A stretch of DNA of 42,177 nt, from the NCBI GenBank assembly GCA_020845735.1, contig JADLFF010000036.1, positions 1 through 42,177 on the forward strand. The letters are read 5' to 3'. The stretch comes from Dehalococcoidia bacterium. GTDB lineage: Bacteria; Chloroflexota; Dehalococcoidia; UBA2979. Below the pieces are notes generated by a model, which was given only the letters and a program-made list of their open reading frames with translations, was not told the DNA's origin and did not search any database. Each line of letters starts with the position of its first letter. The stretch's first letter is position 1. Both the position numbers and the translations under genes were made by a program. Below are positions 31,935-38,971 of this stretch, piece by piece.

Positions 31935-33005
31935 CTAGTCCAGCCCGAGGTAGCGCGTGATCCCACGAGCTACCCCACGAGCCATGGCTTCGCGAGCCGG
32001 TTCGCTGCGCAGGATCGCGGCGTCCTCGGCGTTGGAGATGAAGAAGAGCTCGACGAGGGTGGCGGGCATCTGCGTCGCCCGGCTCCGGAACTCGTCCTGC
32101 CCCCGAGGCAGCAGCGCATCCGGGTTCCCCCCTCGGCGCAGGATCTCGTCGCGATTGGTCACGCGGTCCGGCCCCAGCACGAACAGCGGGAAGCACCGAC
32201 CCTGGAAGGCACGCAGGCACGAGTCGTCCTTCACGCCTCGCGCGTTGGCCGGGTAGCCCGCCGCGCTCACCTCCGCGAGCACACTGTCGTTCACGAGGCG
32301 TGCCAACCGCAGGTTCTCCGCCGCGTGCGGACGTTGCGAGTTGTAGTAGACCTCGATGCCGCGCTCGGCGCCCGAGGCGGACCCGTTGGAGTGAATCGAG
32401 ACGTACGCCGCGGCGTGCTCGCTATTCGCGAGGTCCACACGACCCTGCAGGTCCACGCGCTGCGCCGAGAACCCCGTGGGCGTCGCCGCGAGCCCCTCGT
32501 AGCTCGCGCGCGCATCGACGCGTCGCGTGAGCACCACCCGCAGCCCCCGCTCGACCAGCAGGCGCTCGACGCGGAACGCCATCTCGAGGTTCGACTCCTT
32601 CTCGACGACCCCGAAGTTCGCCGCCCCGACCTCCTCGCCGCCGTGGCCCGGGTCGATCACGACCGTGCGCGGGTCCGCGACATACGGTGACGCCACCGAG
32701 GGTGCGGCGGTGGCGGTGGCTTCAGCAGTGGCCGAGGGCGCCGCGCTGCCAGGTGTGGCGCTCGACGTCGGGCCGGGAGATGCGGTTGCCCGTGACTCGG
32801 CCGAGGGCGGCTCGGGACTGGGCGCCGTGGTCGACGCCGGGCCCGCCGAGGCCGCGCCGGTCGCCCTCGAGGCGGCGGCGCTCGATGTCGCCGTGCTCGG
32901 CGCGCCGCCCTCGTCACCAGCGCACGCGCTCACGAGGAGCAGCCCCACGATCAGACCGGCAAGCACCCTCGTCAGGCGTTGCGGCCTCAAGGGGCCGCCG
33001 GCCAC
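31935..33005 (-). CDS. N-acetylmuramoyl-L-alanine amidase (Amidase_3), lipoprotein
   Basis: 356 residues if started at GTG 33005. Signal peptide with lipobox LLLVSAC (Cys28), an 80-residue Ser/Ala/Thr/Pro linker, then Amidase_3: VVIDPGHGGEEVGA (His121), KESNLEMAFRVERLLVERGLRVVLTR (Glu137), AAYVSIHSNGS (second His) and LVELFFISNAED (catalytic Glu). The metal-binding set is complete. It cleaves the amide between muramic acid and stem peptide in cell-wall turnover. The start overlaps the carboxypeptidase gene by 19 bases; a TTG at 32990 (TTGA overlap) is an alternative that would also keep the signal. It sits in an envelope gene run. Confidence 0.93.
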   Translation of the reverse strand: MAGGPLRPQRLTRVLAGLIVGLLLVSACAGDEGGAPSTATSSAAASRATGAASAGPASTTAPSPEPPSAESRATASPGPTSSATPGSAAPSATAEATATAAPSVASPYVADPRTVVIDPGHGGEEVGAANFGVVEKESNLEMAFRVERLLVERGLRVVLTRRVDARASYEGLAATPTGFSAQRVDLQGRVDLANSEHAAAYVSIHSNGSASGAERGIEVYYNSQRPHAAENLRLARLVNDSVLAEVSAAGYPANARGVKDDSCLRAFQGRCFPLFVLGPDRVTNRDEILRRGGNPDALLPRGQDEFRSRATQMPATLVELFFISNAEDAAILRSEPAREAMARGVARGITRYLGLD

Positions 33006-34012
33006 GTGTGGTTCGCAAACGCCCAGTCGAGGAGCGACGCCGCGTCCATGTACCGCGTCTGGTCGTTGAGCAGCACGGCGTACAGCCGGTGCCCGTTCCT
33101 CGTCGCGGATGCAACGAGGGTGTGGCCGGCCCCGTTCGTGTAGCCGGTCTTCACCCCGTCGGCGCCCTCGTAGTTGAACAGGAACGAGTTGATGTTGTGC
33201 ACCGCGTACGAGCGCGTCCCGCCCACGTTCCAGCTGATCGTCGAGACGACCTGGCGGAACTCCGGGAACTGCATCGCGTGGCGCGCCAGCATCGCCATGT
33301 CGTACGCCGAGGAATACCCCACCCGCCCGAGGCCGTGCGGGGTGGCGAACGACGTGTTGCGCAGCCCGAGGCCGCGCACCATCGCGTTCATCTCCGCGAC
33401 GAACGCCTCGTCACTGCCGGACACGCTCCGCCCGAGGACGAGCGCGGCGTCGTTGCCGCTCGGCAGCATCAGGCCGTACAGCAGGTCCCGCCTCGAGAGG
33501 TGGTCGCCCGCGTACAGGCCCATCGTCGTCGAGCCGCGCATCGTGAACCCATCGACATCCGACACGGCGTCCGCGTCCAGATCGCCACGACGCAGCACGA
33601 CGATCGCGGTCGCGATCTTGGTGAGGCTCGCCGGCGCCAGCTCCCGATGCGCGTCGTGCTCGTACAGGACGGCGCCGGACGCCTCGTCAACCACGATTGC
33701 CGACAGCGCGCCGGTCGCGGGAGCAGCCGGGGCCGCATCGAGGCGTCGCGGCGCGCCGCTCCAGGGCGCCGGGTCGAGCGGGGGCGGCACGATCGACATC
33801 TCGACGGCCGCCGCGGGCCGCTCGGTCTGCACCGCCGAGGCCAGCGCGACCTCGGGTACGGACGGCTCCGCGCCGCGTTCCCGGCCGCGGACGGTGACGG
33901 CGTCGGCAGGAGGACTGGCCGGCCGGGCGTCATACGCGAGGAGAAAGAGCGCCAGCACGCAGCCGAGGCCCGCGACCCTCGCGAGATACGCCGGACTGAC
34001 CCCGCCGCCCAT
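32987..34012 (-). CDS. dacA: D-alanyl-D-alanine carboxypeptidase (peptidase S11)
   Basis: 341 residues. The N-terminal hydrophobic helix (VAGLGCVLALFLLAY) exports it, followed by a Pro/Ala linker. The penicillin-binding catalytic set is complete: SLTK (129-132), SGN (185-187) and KTG (288-290, in GVKTGYTNGAGHTLVASA). It trims the last D-alanine from peptidoglycan stem peptides outside the membrane. The C-terminal domain of PBP5 is absent, so it is a short S11 enzyme of the YodJ/DacF size. The ATG at 34012 has TACCAT exactly six bases upstream, marking a leaderless transcript; longer in-frame extensions run into the deacetylase gene. It overlaps the amidase. Confidence 0.94.
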   Translation of the reverse strand: MGGGVSPAYLARVAGLGCVLALFLLAYDARPASPPADAVTVRGRERGAEPSVPEVALASAVQTERPAAAVEMSIVPPPLDPAPWSGAPRRLDAAPAAPATGALSAIVVDEASGAVLYEHDAHRELAPASLTKIATAIVVLRRGDLDADAVSDVDGFTMRGSTTMGLYAGDHLSRRDLLYGLMLPSGNDAALVLGRSVSGSDEAFVAEMNAMVRGLGLRNTSFATPHGLGRVGYSSAYDMAMLARHAMQFPEFRQVVSTISWNVGGTRSYAVHNINSFLFNYEGADGVKTGYTNGAGHTLVASATRNGHRLYAVLLNDQTRYMDAASLLDWAFANHTWPAAP

Positions 34013-34018
34013 GAACCG

Positions 34019-34024
34019 ATGGTA
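34019..34024 (-). promoter_or_regulatory. -10 box for leaderless dacA transcript
   Basis: The reverse strand reads TACCAT, then CGGTTC, then the ATG at 34012, giving dacA a start of its own after the deacetylase gene. Confidence 0.45.
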
Positions 34025-34056
34025 ACCGGATCCCGCCGCGCACTGCATCGCAGGCT

Positions 34057-35103
34057 CTACGTCGAAGGCGACCCCAGCAGATCTGCCAGCGAGACGATCT
34101 CGAACCCACGCGCTCGCAGGCCCTCGATGATCGCCGGGAGGGCCTCCGCATCCTTCGATGAGGCGCCGACGTGGAAGATGTAGATCGCGCCGGACGCCGC
34201 CCCCTCGAGGCAGCGCTGGGCGATCTGGCCGGCTTCCCAGCCACGCCAGCCCATGCTGTCCACGGTCCACATCACGGTCGTGCCATACCCGAGGGCGCCC
34301 ACGTCCACGAGGACGCTCGCGTCGTAGTCCCCGAACGGCGGTCGGAAGTACGGCCTCGTCGAGGCGCCCGTGACCTCCTCGATGACGCGCTCCGTCCGCG
34401 CGAGCTGCGATGCCCGGTCAGCCGGCGTGCGCGCGACGGTCGACCACGAGACGCCGGTGAACGAGGCGTGGTTGTACGAGTGGTTGATCAGCTCGTGTCC
34501 CTCGCGGTGCATGCGGGCCAGCAGGTCTCGATTCGCCTCGGCCCACGTGCCGGTCATGCCGAACGCGGCATGCACCCGCTGCCGCGCCAGCTCGTCGAGG
34601 ATGCGCTCGGCGTGTCCTCGGTCGGCGCCCGCATCGAAGGTGAGGGTCACCGCCCGACGCTCGGTGCGCCCGCGTGACACCACCCGCGACGGCGAGGTCG
34701 TCACTGCCGAGGCGGCACGAATCCCCTGCGGCGGCTGAGCCTGTGGTGCCGGCGGTGTGCTCGGGGGCGCGCTGGCCGAGGCGGGTGCGCTGGCCGAGGC
34801 AGGCGCGCTGGCCGAGGCAGGCAACGCAGGTGCGGGTGCCGGCTCTCCCTCGGGCCGGAGGGCCTCGGCGGTTCCGGCGGCCTCGGCGGGGACGGCGCTG
34901 GCGGTCGGGGGCGCGGGCGTCGTGGCCGGTTCGGGCTCGGCGTGTGGTGCCGCCGAGGTCTGCACGGTCGCCGTCGTGGCCGCCTCGGCTGGTCCCACCC
35001 GCCGAGGCGCTTCCGCGCATGCCCCGCCAACTGCTCCCACCGCGGCCGCGAGGAGGCAGGCCGTGAGTATCCCCGCCCGGCAAACACGGACGTGTACGTT
35101 CAT
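34057..35103 (-). CDS. Polysaccharide deacetylase (NodB homology), exported
   Basis: 348 residues. Signal sequence ILTACLLAAAVGAVGGAC (Cys29, possible lipobox), a 120-residue Ala/Pro/Ser linker with tandem repeats, then a NodB domain: VTLTFDAGAD (Asp157 and Asp161), the metal His pair in HSYNH (208, 212), FRPPFGDYD and YIFHVGASSKDAEALP. It would remove acetyl groups from N-acetylated sugars of peptidoglycan or exopolysaccharide. All five NodB motifs are visible. The start at 35103 gives the MNVHVRV basic N-terminus; a GTG ten bases upstream is out of frame. It is divergent from the YceI gene. Confidence 0.93.
   Translation of the reverse strand: MNVHVRVCRAGILTACLLAAAVGAVGGACAEAPRRVGPAEAATTATVQTSAAPHAEPEPATTPAPPTASAVPAEAAGTAEALRPEGEPAPAPALPASASAPASASAPASASAPPSTPPAPQAQPPQGIRAASAVTTSPSRVVSRGRTERRAVTLTFDAGADRGHAERILDELARQRVHAAFGMTGTWAEANRDLLARMHREGHELINHSYNHASFTGVSWSTVARTPADRASQLARTERVIEEVTGASTRPYFRPPFGDYDASVLVDVGALGYGTTVMWTVDSMGWRGWEAGQIAQRCLEGAASGAIYIFHVGASSKDAEALPAIIEGLRARGFEIVSLADLLGSPST
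34769..34822 (-). repeat. Three 18-bp tandem repeats in the deacetylase linker
   Basis: GCGCTGGCCGAGGCGGGT-type units (forward strand) occur three times with 1-2 differences, coding for ASASAP-like hexapeptides on the reverse strand (about residues 96-113). It is coding low-complexity sequence and could vary in length by slippage. Confidence 0.75.
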
Positions 35104-35143
35104 TCGTGGTTTCACAGTTTGTTCATCCCCCGCGACAGACCGG

Positions 35144-35153
35144 ACCGTACGGT
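35144..35153. promoter_or_regulatory. Palindrome in the divergent deacetylase/YceI promoter region
   Basis: ACCGTACGGT is a perfect 10-bp palindrome in the 96-base divergent gap. It contains TACGGT (forward) and TACCGT (reverse), either of which could be a -10. It may be a shared operator; the evidence is position only. Confidence 0.3.
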
Positions 35154-35199
35154 AGTTCGGCCGAGTTGTCCGTGGGTATCTGCCGGGGAGGAAATCACG

Positions 35200-36021
35200 A
35201 TGCGAGGGATGGCCGTCATCGGCGTGCTCGCCGCGCTCGTCCTGGGTGGCGCTGGCGTCTGGTACTTCATGGCTGGCGGAGAGACTCCCGCCCCGGTGTC
35301 CCTCGACGAGGCGGCATCCAAGCTGGGCAGCGCAACGGGTACCGCGCAACCGAAGGCCACCGCCTCGGTGGTCGCCGCCACCATCCCGAGCTCCACCGCC
35401 ACCTCGACCACCTCCGCCGCGACGGCCACGGCCGGAGGCGCGGGAAGCCCGACGGCGACCGCAGCTCCGAAGACGGCCGCCGGGAGCACGACGGCCAGCC
35501 GCTGGACGCTCGATGGCGCGAACTCATTCGTCGGCTACCGCATCAACGAGCAGCTCGCGCAGGTGGGCGCCAACACGGCCGTTGGACGCACCTCGACGGT
35601 GACCGGCGACCTCAACTTCGATGGCAACTCAGTCACGGCCCTGCAGGTCAAGGCCGACATGCGCCAGCTCAAGAGCGACGACTCCCGACGCGACAACTTC
35701 CTGCGCCGCTCATCCCTCGAGACTGACCGGCTGCCCGATGCCACGTTCGTCCTCGCCGAGCCCATCCCGGTCTCGGTCCAGGCCACCGAGGGCGCCTCGA
35801 TGCGCGCCACCGCCCGAGGCGACCTCACGGTGCACGGCGTCACGAAGCGCGTCGAAATCCCCGTCGAAGGCAAGATCACGAGCGGCAAGCTCGTGGTCGT
35901 CGGCTCCCTCCCGGTCGCCCTCGCCGACTACAACATCGAGAAGCCCCGGGTCCCCCTGGTGCTCTCGATCGAGGACGTTGGGACGATGGAGCTGTCGCTC
36001 GTCTTCGCCCCCACCGGCTAG
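35200..36021 (+). CDS. YceI family protein with N-terminal membrane anchor
   Basis: 273 residues. One N-terminal helix (VIGVLAALVLGGAGVWYFMA, about 5-24) anchors it outside the membrane, followed by a Thr/Ala/Ser linker (50-98). The YceI lipocalin-like barrel follows: RWTLDGANSFVGYRINEQL, TSTVTGDLNFDGNSVTALQVKADMRQLKSDDSRRDNFLRRSSLETDRLPDATFVLAEP, ARGDLTVHGVTKRVEIPVEG and ADYNIEKPRV. YceI proteins bind isoprenoid-like lipids and respond to stress. GAGGAAAT lies six bases before the ATG. It ends in a TAG that is part of a 35-bp duplicated unit. Confidence 0.93.
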   Translation: MRGMAVIGVLAALVLGGAGVWYFMAGGETPAPVSLDEAASKLGSATGTAQPKATASVVAATIPSSTATSTTSAATATAGGAGSPTATAAPKTAAGSTTASRWTLDGANSFVGYRINEQLAQVGANTAVGRTSTVTGDLNFDGNSVTALQVKADMRQLKSDDSRRDNFLRRSSLETDRLPDATFVLAEPIPVSVQATEGASMRATARGDLTVHGVTKRVEIPVEGKITSGKLVVVGSLPVALADYNIEKPRVPLVLSIEDVGTMELSLVFAPTG

Positions 36022-36088
36022 CGCTTCGGTCGGCCTCGCTCACGCTCGCCGCCTAGCGCTTCGGTCGGTCTCGCTCACGCTCGCCGAA
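36019..36088. repeat. 35-bp tandem duplication at the ends of two convergent genes
   Basis: Two adjacent 35-base copies, 36019-36053 and 36054-36088, differ at one inner base (C/T at the 16th position) and at the last two. The first copy starts with the TAG stop of the YceI gene; the second starts with the bases that, on the other strand, encode the TAG stop and last residues of the haem-binding protein. Removing one copy would make the two genes overlap by CTAG, as lhr and the ArsR gene do. Confidence 0.85.
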
Positions 36089-36502
36089 CATCGTCGCGAG
36101 GCCCGCTGCCAGCTCGTCCCGCTCGGCGGCTGTGAGGCGGGCCTCGGTGTGCGTGATGAGGAAGATCGGGGGCGGCATCTCGCTCTCGCGCACGGTCTCG
36201 GCGGCCTCGTCGGCCTCCTCCGCCGGCGTCGTCCACTCCGAGAAGTTGAGCTTCGCCCGTCCCTCGTCGACGTCCCGTTGCACCAGCCACGAGACCGGCG
36301 CAACGTTCGAGTACCACGGCCAGACGGTCTCGTTGCTGTGGCAGTCGAAGCAGGCGCGCGCGGCCAGCTCCCGAGTGCGCGCGCTGTTCCACGTCGGCTC
36401 CACGGTCACCGGCGGGTTCGCGTGACTCCGGCCGTAGGGCACCAGCTGGATCGCGAACGCCGCGACCACCAGGCCGATCAGCACGTTGCGCACGAGTCGC
36501 AT
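36053..36502 (-). CDS. Haem-binding domain protein (Haem_bd family, CxxCH)
   Basis: 149 residues. An N-terminal hydrophobic helix (VLIGLVVAAFAIQLVPYG, 7-24) anchors it, then the Haem_bd domain: CFDCHSNETVWPWYSNVAPVSWLVQRDVDEGRAKLNFSEW. The covalent haem-c site is C51-F-D-C54-H55, and a downstream MPPPIF.ITHTEARLT segment is where the axial Met and Pro-Pro are found in this family. It is a small extracytoplasmic c-type cytochrome-like protein. GAGGAGG lies five bases before the ATG at 36502. Its last codons lie within the 35-bp duplication. Confidence 0.92.
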   Translation of the reverse strand: MRLVRNVLIGLVVAAFAIQLVPYGRSHANPPVTVEPTWNSARTRELAARACFDCHSNETVWPWYSNVAPVSWLVQRDVDEGRAKLNFSEWTTPAEEADEAAETVRESEMPPPIFLITHTEARLTAAERDELAAGLATMFGERERDRPKR

Positions 36503-36631
36503 GTCGCCTCCTCGTCGAGCGGGACCACGGCTCCACGGTACCCCGAGCACGCGTGCGGTCGATGGCCCTTCGCCCCCCTCGAGGGTGCTCCAAGGCGATG
36601 CACGGCGTAGCCTCTATCCCCTGGGGGGCCT

Positions 36632-37906
36632 GTGCTCGCTCGCATGATGCCTCGGGTCTACGAGGGTTGGGTCGTCGTTGGCGCGACAGCGGTCGTCGTG
36701 ACGATGATCGGCGCGTCGTTCTTCTACGGCTTCGGCACGATCTTCAATCCACTCCGCGAGGAGTTCGGCTGGAGTGCCGCGGCCACCTCGTTCGCCTTCT
36801 CGCTGCGCCAGGAGACCTCCGGGATCGCGTCGCCGTTCATCGGCATGGCGATCGATCGCTGGGGCTCGCGGATCATCCTGTTCATCGGGCTCACAGTGGT
36901 GGTGCTCGGCGTCCTGGCGATGTCGTTCATGCAGACGCTCTGGCAGTTCTACGTCGTCATGGGTGTGATCGCCGTCGGCACCAGCGCTGCCGGAGGGCAG
37001 GTCGGCCTCGTCGCCATCGCCACCTGGTTCGAGACGCGACGCGCCCGCGCGATGTCGATCATGACCGTGGGCGGTGGGATCGCCGGCACGCTCGTCGTCG
37101 GCGTTGCCGCGCTCGTCGAGGCCCTCGGCTGGCGTGGCGCCCTCCGAGCCCTCGCCGCGCTCATCGTCGTGATCGGCGGGCTCGCCGCGGTCAACGTCCG
37201 CTCGCGGCCGCCGGGCCACCCCCAGCCGATGGACGGGATCGCGACCCCGCCCGGCGAGGCCCCCCGTCACTTCGAGGACTGGGGCGTGCCGGTCCGCAAG
37301 GCCGTGAGCTCCTGGAGCTACATCGTCTTCACGTACGCGCTCTTCGCGAATGGCTTCGCGACGACGGCGCTGATCGTGCTGCAGATCCCCTTCTTCGAGT
37401 CCCTCGGCGTGAGCAAGACGCTCGCGGGCTCGAGCGTGGCGGTCTTCACGCTGACCTCGATCCTGGGCCGCCTCGGTGCCGGCGTGCTCGCCGACCGCAT
37501 GGACAAGCGCATCGTCATGGCGGTCTGTGTCGGCAGCGTGGGCATCGGGATGCCGCTCCTGACCCTGACGCACACCTACTGGTCCGCCCTTGCGGTCATG
37601 GTGCTGCTCGCGCCGGGCTTCGGCGGTGCGATCCCGGTCCGGCCCGCGATGCTCGCGGACTACTTCGGCACTCGCTACTTCGGGACGCTCAACGGCATCA
37701 CGGCGCTGATCACCACGCTCGGCGGGTTCGGCTCACCGATCCTCGTCGGATGGCTGGTCGACCGTACGGGCTCGTACGACATCGGGTGGATCGTCTGCGG
37801 CGCGATCGGGCTGACGGCGCTGCCCGCCGCCTGGCTCGCCCGGTCGCCGCGCGCACTCATCGAGGCGTACCGGCGGCCGGTCGCCCTCGTCGAGGCGGCG
37901 AACTGA
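36632..37906 (+). CDS. MFS transporter, monocarboxylate/oxalate-formate antiporter type
   Basis: 424 residues with about twelve membrane helices. Seen: YEGWVVVGATAVVVTMIGASFFYGFGTIFNPLREEFGWSAA, which is the usual start of OFA-type MFS carriers, the loop-2 motif MAIDRWGSRII, AAGGQVGLVAIATWFETRRARAMSIMTVGGGIAGTL, a cytosolic mid-loop (about 190-225) and ADYFGTRYFGTLNGITALITTLGGFGSPILVGWLVDRTGSYD. It probably moves a small carboxylate. The start is either GTG 36632 (GGGGGG five bases upstream) or ATG 36644. The intergenic stretch before it holds a CCTCGAGG octamer. Confidence 0.92.
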   Translation: MLARMMPRVYEGWVVVGATAVVVTMIGASFFYGFGTIFNPLREEFGWSAAATSFAFSLRQETSGIASPFIGMAIDRWGSRIILFIGLTVVVLGVLAMSFMQTLWQFYVVMGVIAVGTSAAGGQVGLVAIATWFETRRARAMSIMTVGGGIAGTLVVGVAALVEALGWRGALRALAALIVVIGGLAAVNVRSRPPGHPQPMDGIATPPGEAPRHFEDWGVPVRKAVSSWSYIVFTYALFANGFATTALIVLQIPFFESLGVSKTLAGSSVAVFTLTSILGRLGAGVLADRMDKRIVMAVCVGSVGIGMPLLTLTHTYWSALAVMVLLAPGFGGAIPVRPAMLADYFGTRYFGTLNGITALITTLGGFGSPILVGWLVDRTGSYDIGWIVCGAIGLTALPAAWLARSPRALIEAYRRPVALVEAAN

Positions 37907-37954
37907 GCGGCAGGCCGCCGCCTCGGTGGGATCTCCGGCGCGGACCGCCGAGGG

Positions 37955-38362
37955 CTAGCTGCCCTGGAACAGCTCCATCAGCACGAAGTTCGTCGACAGC
38001 GGGTGCACCCACACGTTCGAGCTGTTCGGCGCACGGTTCACCCGACCGCCACCCGCCTCCACCTGCTTCGCCACCTCGTCCGTGCTCGGCGTGTCGAACG
38101 CCAGCAGGTAGATCCCCTCGCCGTGAGGGTTGAGCGGGTTCACGCGGTCCTGCATCAGCCGGTAGATCGGGCTCTCCTCCGAGGAGGGGCAGATGAGGTG
38201 ACAGAACGTCTTGCCCTCGTAGCCCAGCACCACGAAGTCGAAGTTGCCGATGTTGTTGTGGGCCTTGTCCGCCACCACGCTCAGCCCCAGCCGGGCCTGG
38301 TAGTTCGTCACCGCCTCGTCAAGATCGTGGACGGCCACCGTGAAGTGCTTGAATGACAGCAC
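37955..38362 (-). CDS. VOC family protein (glyoxalase/dioxygenase fold)
   Basis: 135 residues from GTG 38362, with GAGGAG five bases upstream. Two beta-alpha-beta3 modules: FKHFTVAVHDLDEAVTNYQARLGLSVV and GEGIYLLAFDTPSTDEVAKQVEAGGGRVNRAPNSSNVWVHPLSTNFVLMELFQG. Candidate metal ligands are His6, His86-type residues and Glu131; the segment resembles methylmalonyl-CoA epimerase-like VOC proteins but is not specific enough to name. It is convergent with the MFS gene, 48 bases apart. Confidence 0.88.
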   Translation of the reverse strand: MLSFKHFTVAVHDLDEAVTNYQARLGLSVVADKAHNNIGNFDFVVLGYEGKTFCHLICPSSEESPIYRLMQDRVNPLNPHGEGIYLLAFDTPSTDEVAKQVEAGGGRVNRAPNSSNVWVHPLSTNFVLMELFQGS

Positions 38363-38485
38363 GCGTCTCTCCTCGTCATGGGCATCACCCTGCTGATTGG
38401 CTGCCGCAGCATACGAGTGGTACCCACGCCCGGCCAGAGACGCGACGCCGCCGCCCGCCGAAATGACGACACGACGCCCGTCGGC

Positions 38486-38704
38486 TCAGAACAGCGGCCC
38501 GCCCGGGTCGAGGACGGTGCGGTCCAGCCCGATCACGGACGGCCGCTCCTCGCAGTACCCGTCGTTCTCGCACTTGTCGAACTGGAACGCCTGGCGCTCC
38601 TTGTCATAGTGGATCGTCCACGTGCCCAGCACGTGCCCCTCGAGGCCCTGCGTCAGCTGCTCCTGCAGCACCTCGATGAGCGCCTGCAGCTCCTTTGACC
38701 CCAT
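38486..38704 (-). CDS. Small conserved-looking hypothetical protein
   Basis: 72 residues: an amphipathic N-terminal helix (KELQALIEVLQEQLTQGLEG), then TWTIHYDKERQAFQFDKCENDGYCEERPSVIGLDR. I do not recognise a family. Its frame has normal codon-position bias, a purine-rich GGGGGCAGGG before the ATG, and a strong TATACT -10 at 38738-38743 on the reverse strand, so it is probably a real gene. Two cysteines (CENDGYC) are the only notable residues. It is soluble and complete. Confidence 0.6.
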   Translation of the reverse strand: MGSKELQALIEVLQEQLTQGLEGHVLGTWTIHYDKERQAFQFDKCENDGYCEERPSVIGLDRTVLDPGGPLF

Positions 38705-38971
38705 CCCTGCCCCCGTTCCTCATGCGCACGTGCCACGAGTATAGGAACCACCGGGCATCCCCTCCGCAGCCCCCGCGCGATGCACGGCAGGTGCCCACGC
38801 TCGTGCATCCGGTTACACACGTGCTCCAATATTGTGCATGTCCGGCCGTGCTCCACAGGTGCGGTTGATGAACGTATTGACATTCCACGAATGAGATGGT
38901 TCGCTACCCCGCAATTCGAGGGCTCGGTCGCGTGCCGCTGCCCCGAGTTCCAGTGAGGGAGCTGGCAACGA
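38705..38971. other. 267-base divergent regulatory region before the first substrate-binding protein
   Basis: It is less GC-rich than its surroundings and holds promoters for both flanking genes: TATACT (reverse) for the small hypothetical and TTGACA at 38877-38882 (forward) for the substrate-binding protein, with TACCCC about 22 bases later as a weak -10. TGCACGGCAGGTGC and GTGCATCC / TGTGCATG-type repeats (GTGCAT occurs twice, 38804-38809 and 38834-38839) may be operator parts. No gene is seen. Confidence 0.45.
38738..38743 (-). promoter_or_regulatory. -10 box of the small hypothetical gene
   Basis: The reverse strand reads TATACT, 33 bases before the ATG at 38704. It is one of the best -10 matches in the window. 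Confidence 0.5.

Noticed and set aside
34769..34822. Three short repeats as a possible mini-CRISPR
   Set aside because: The 18-bp units are directly adjacent without spacers and encode a Pro/Ala/Ser linker inside a gene.
37918..37954. Possible terminator between the MFS and VOC genes
   Set aside because: Only six-base arms (CCTCGG/CCGAGG) with a loop of about 20 bases and no T-run; too weak to list.
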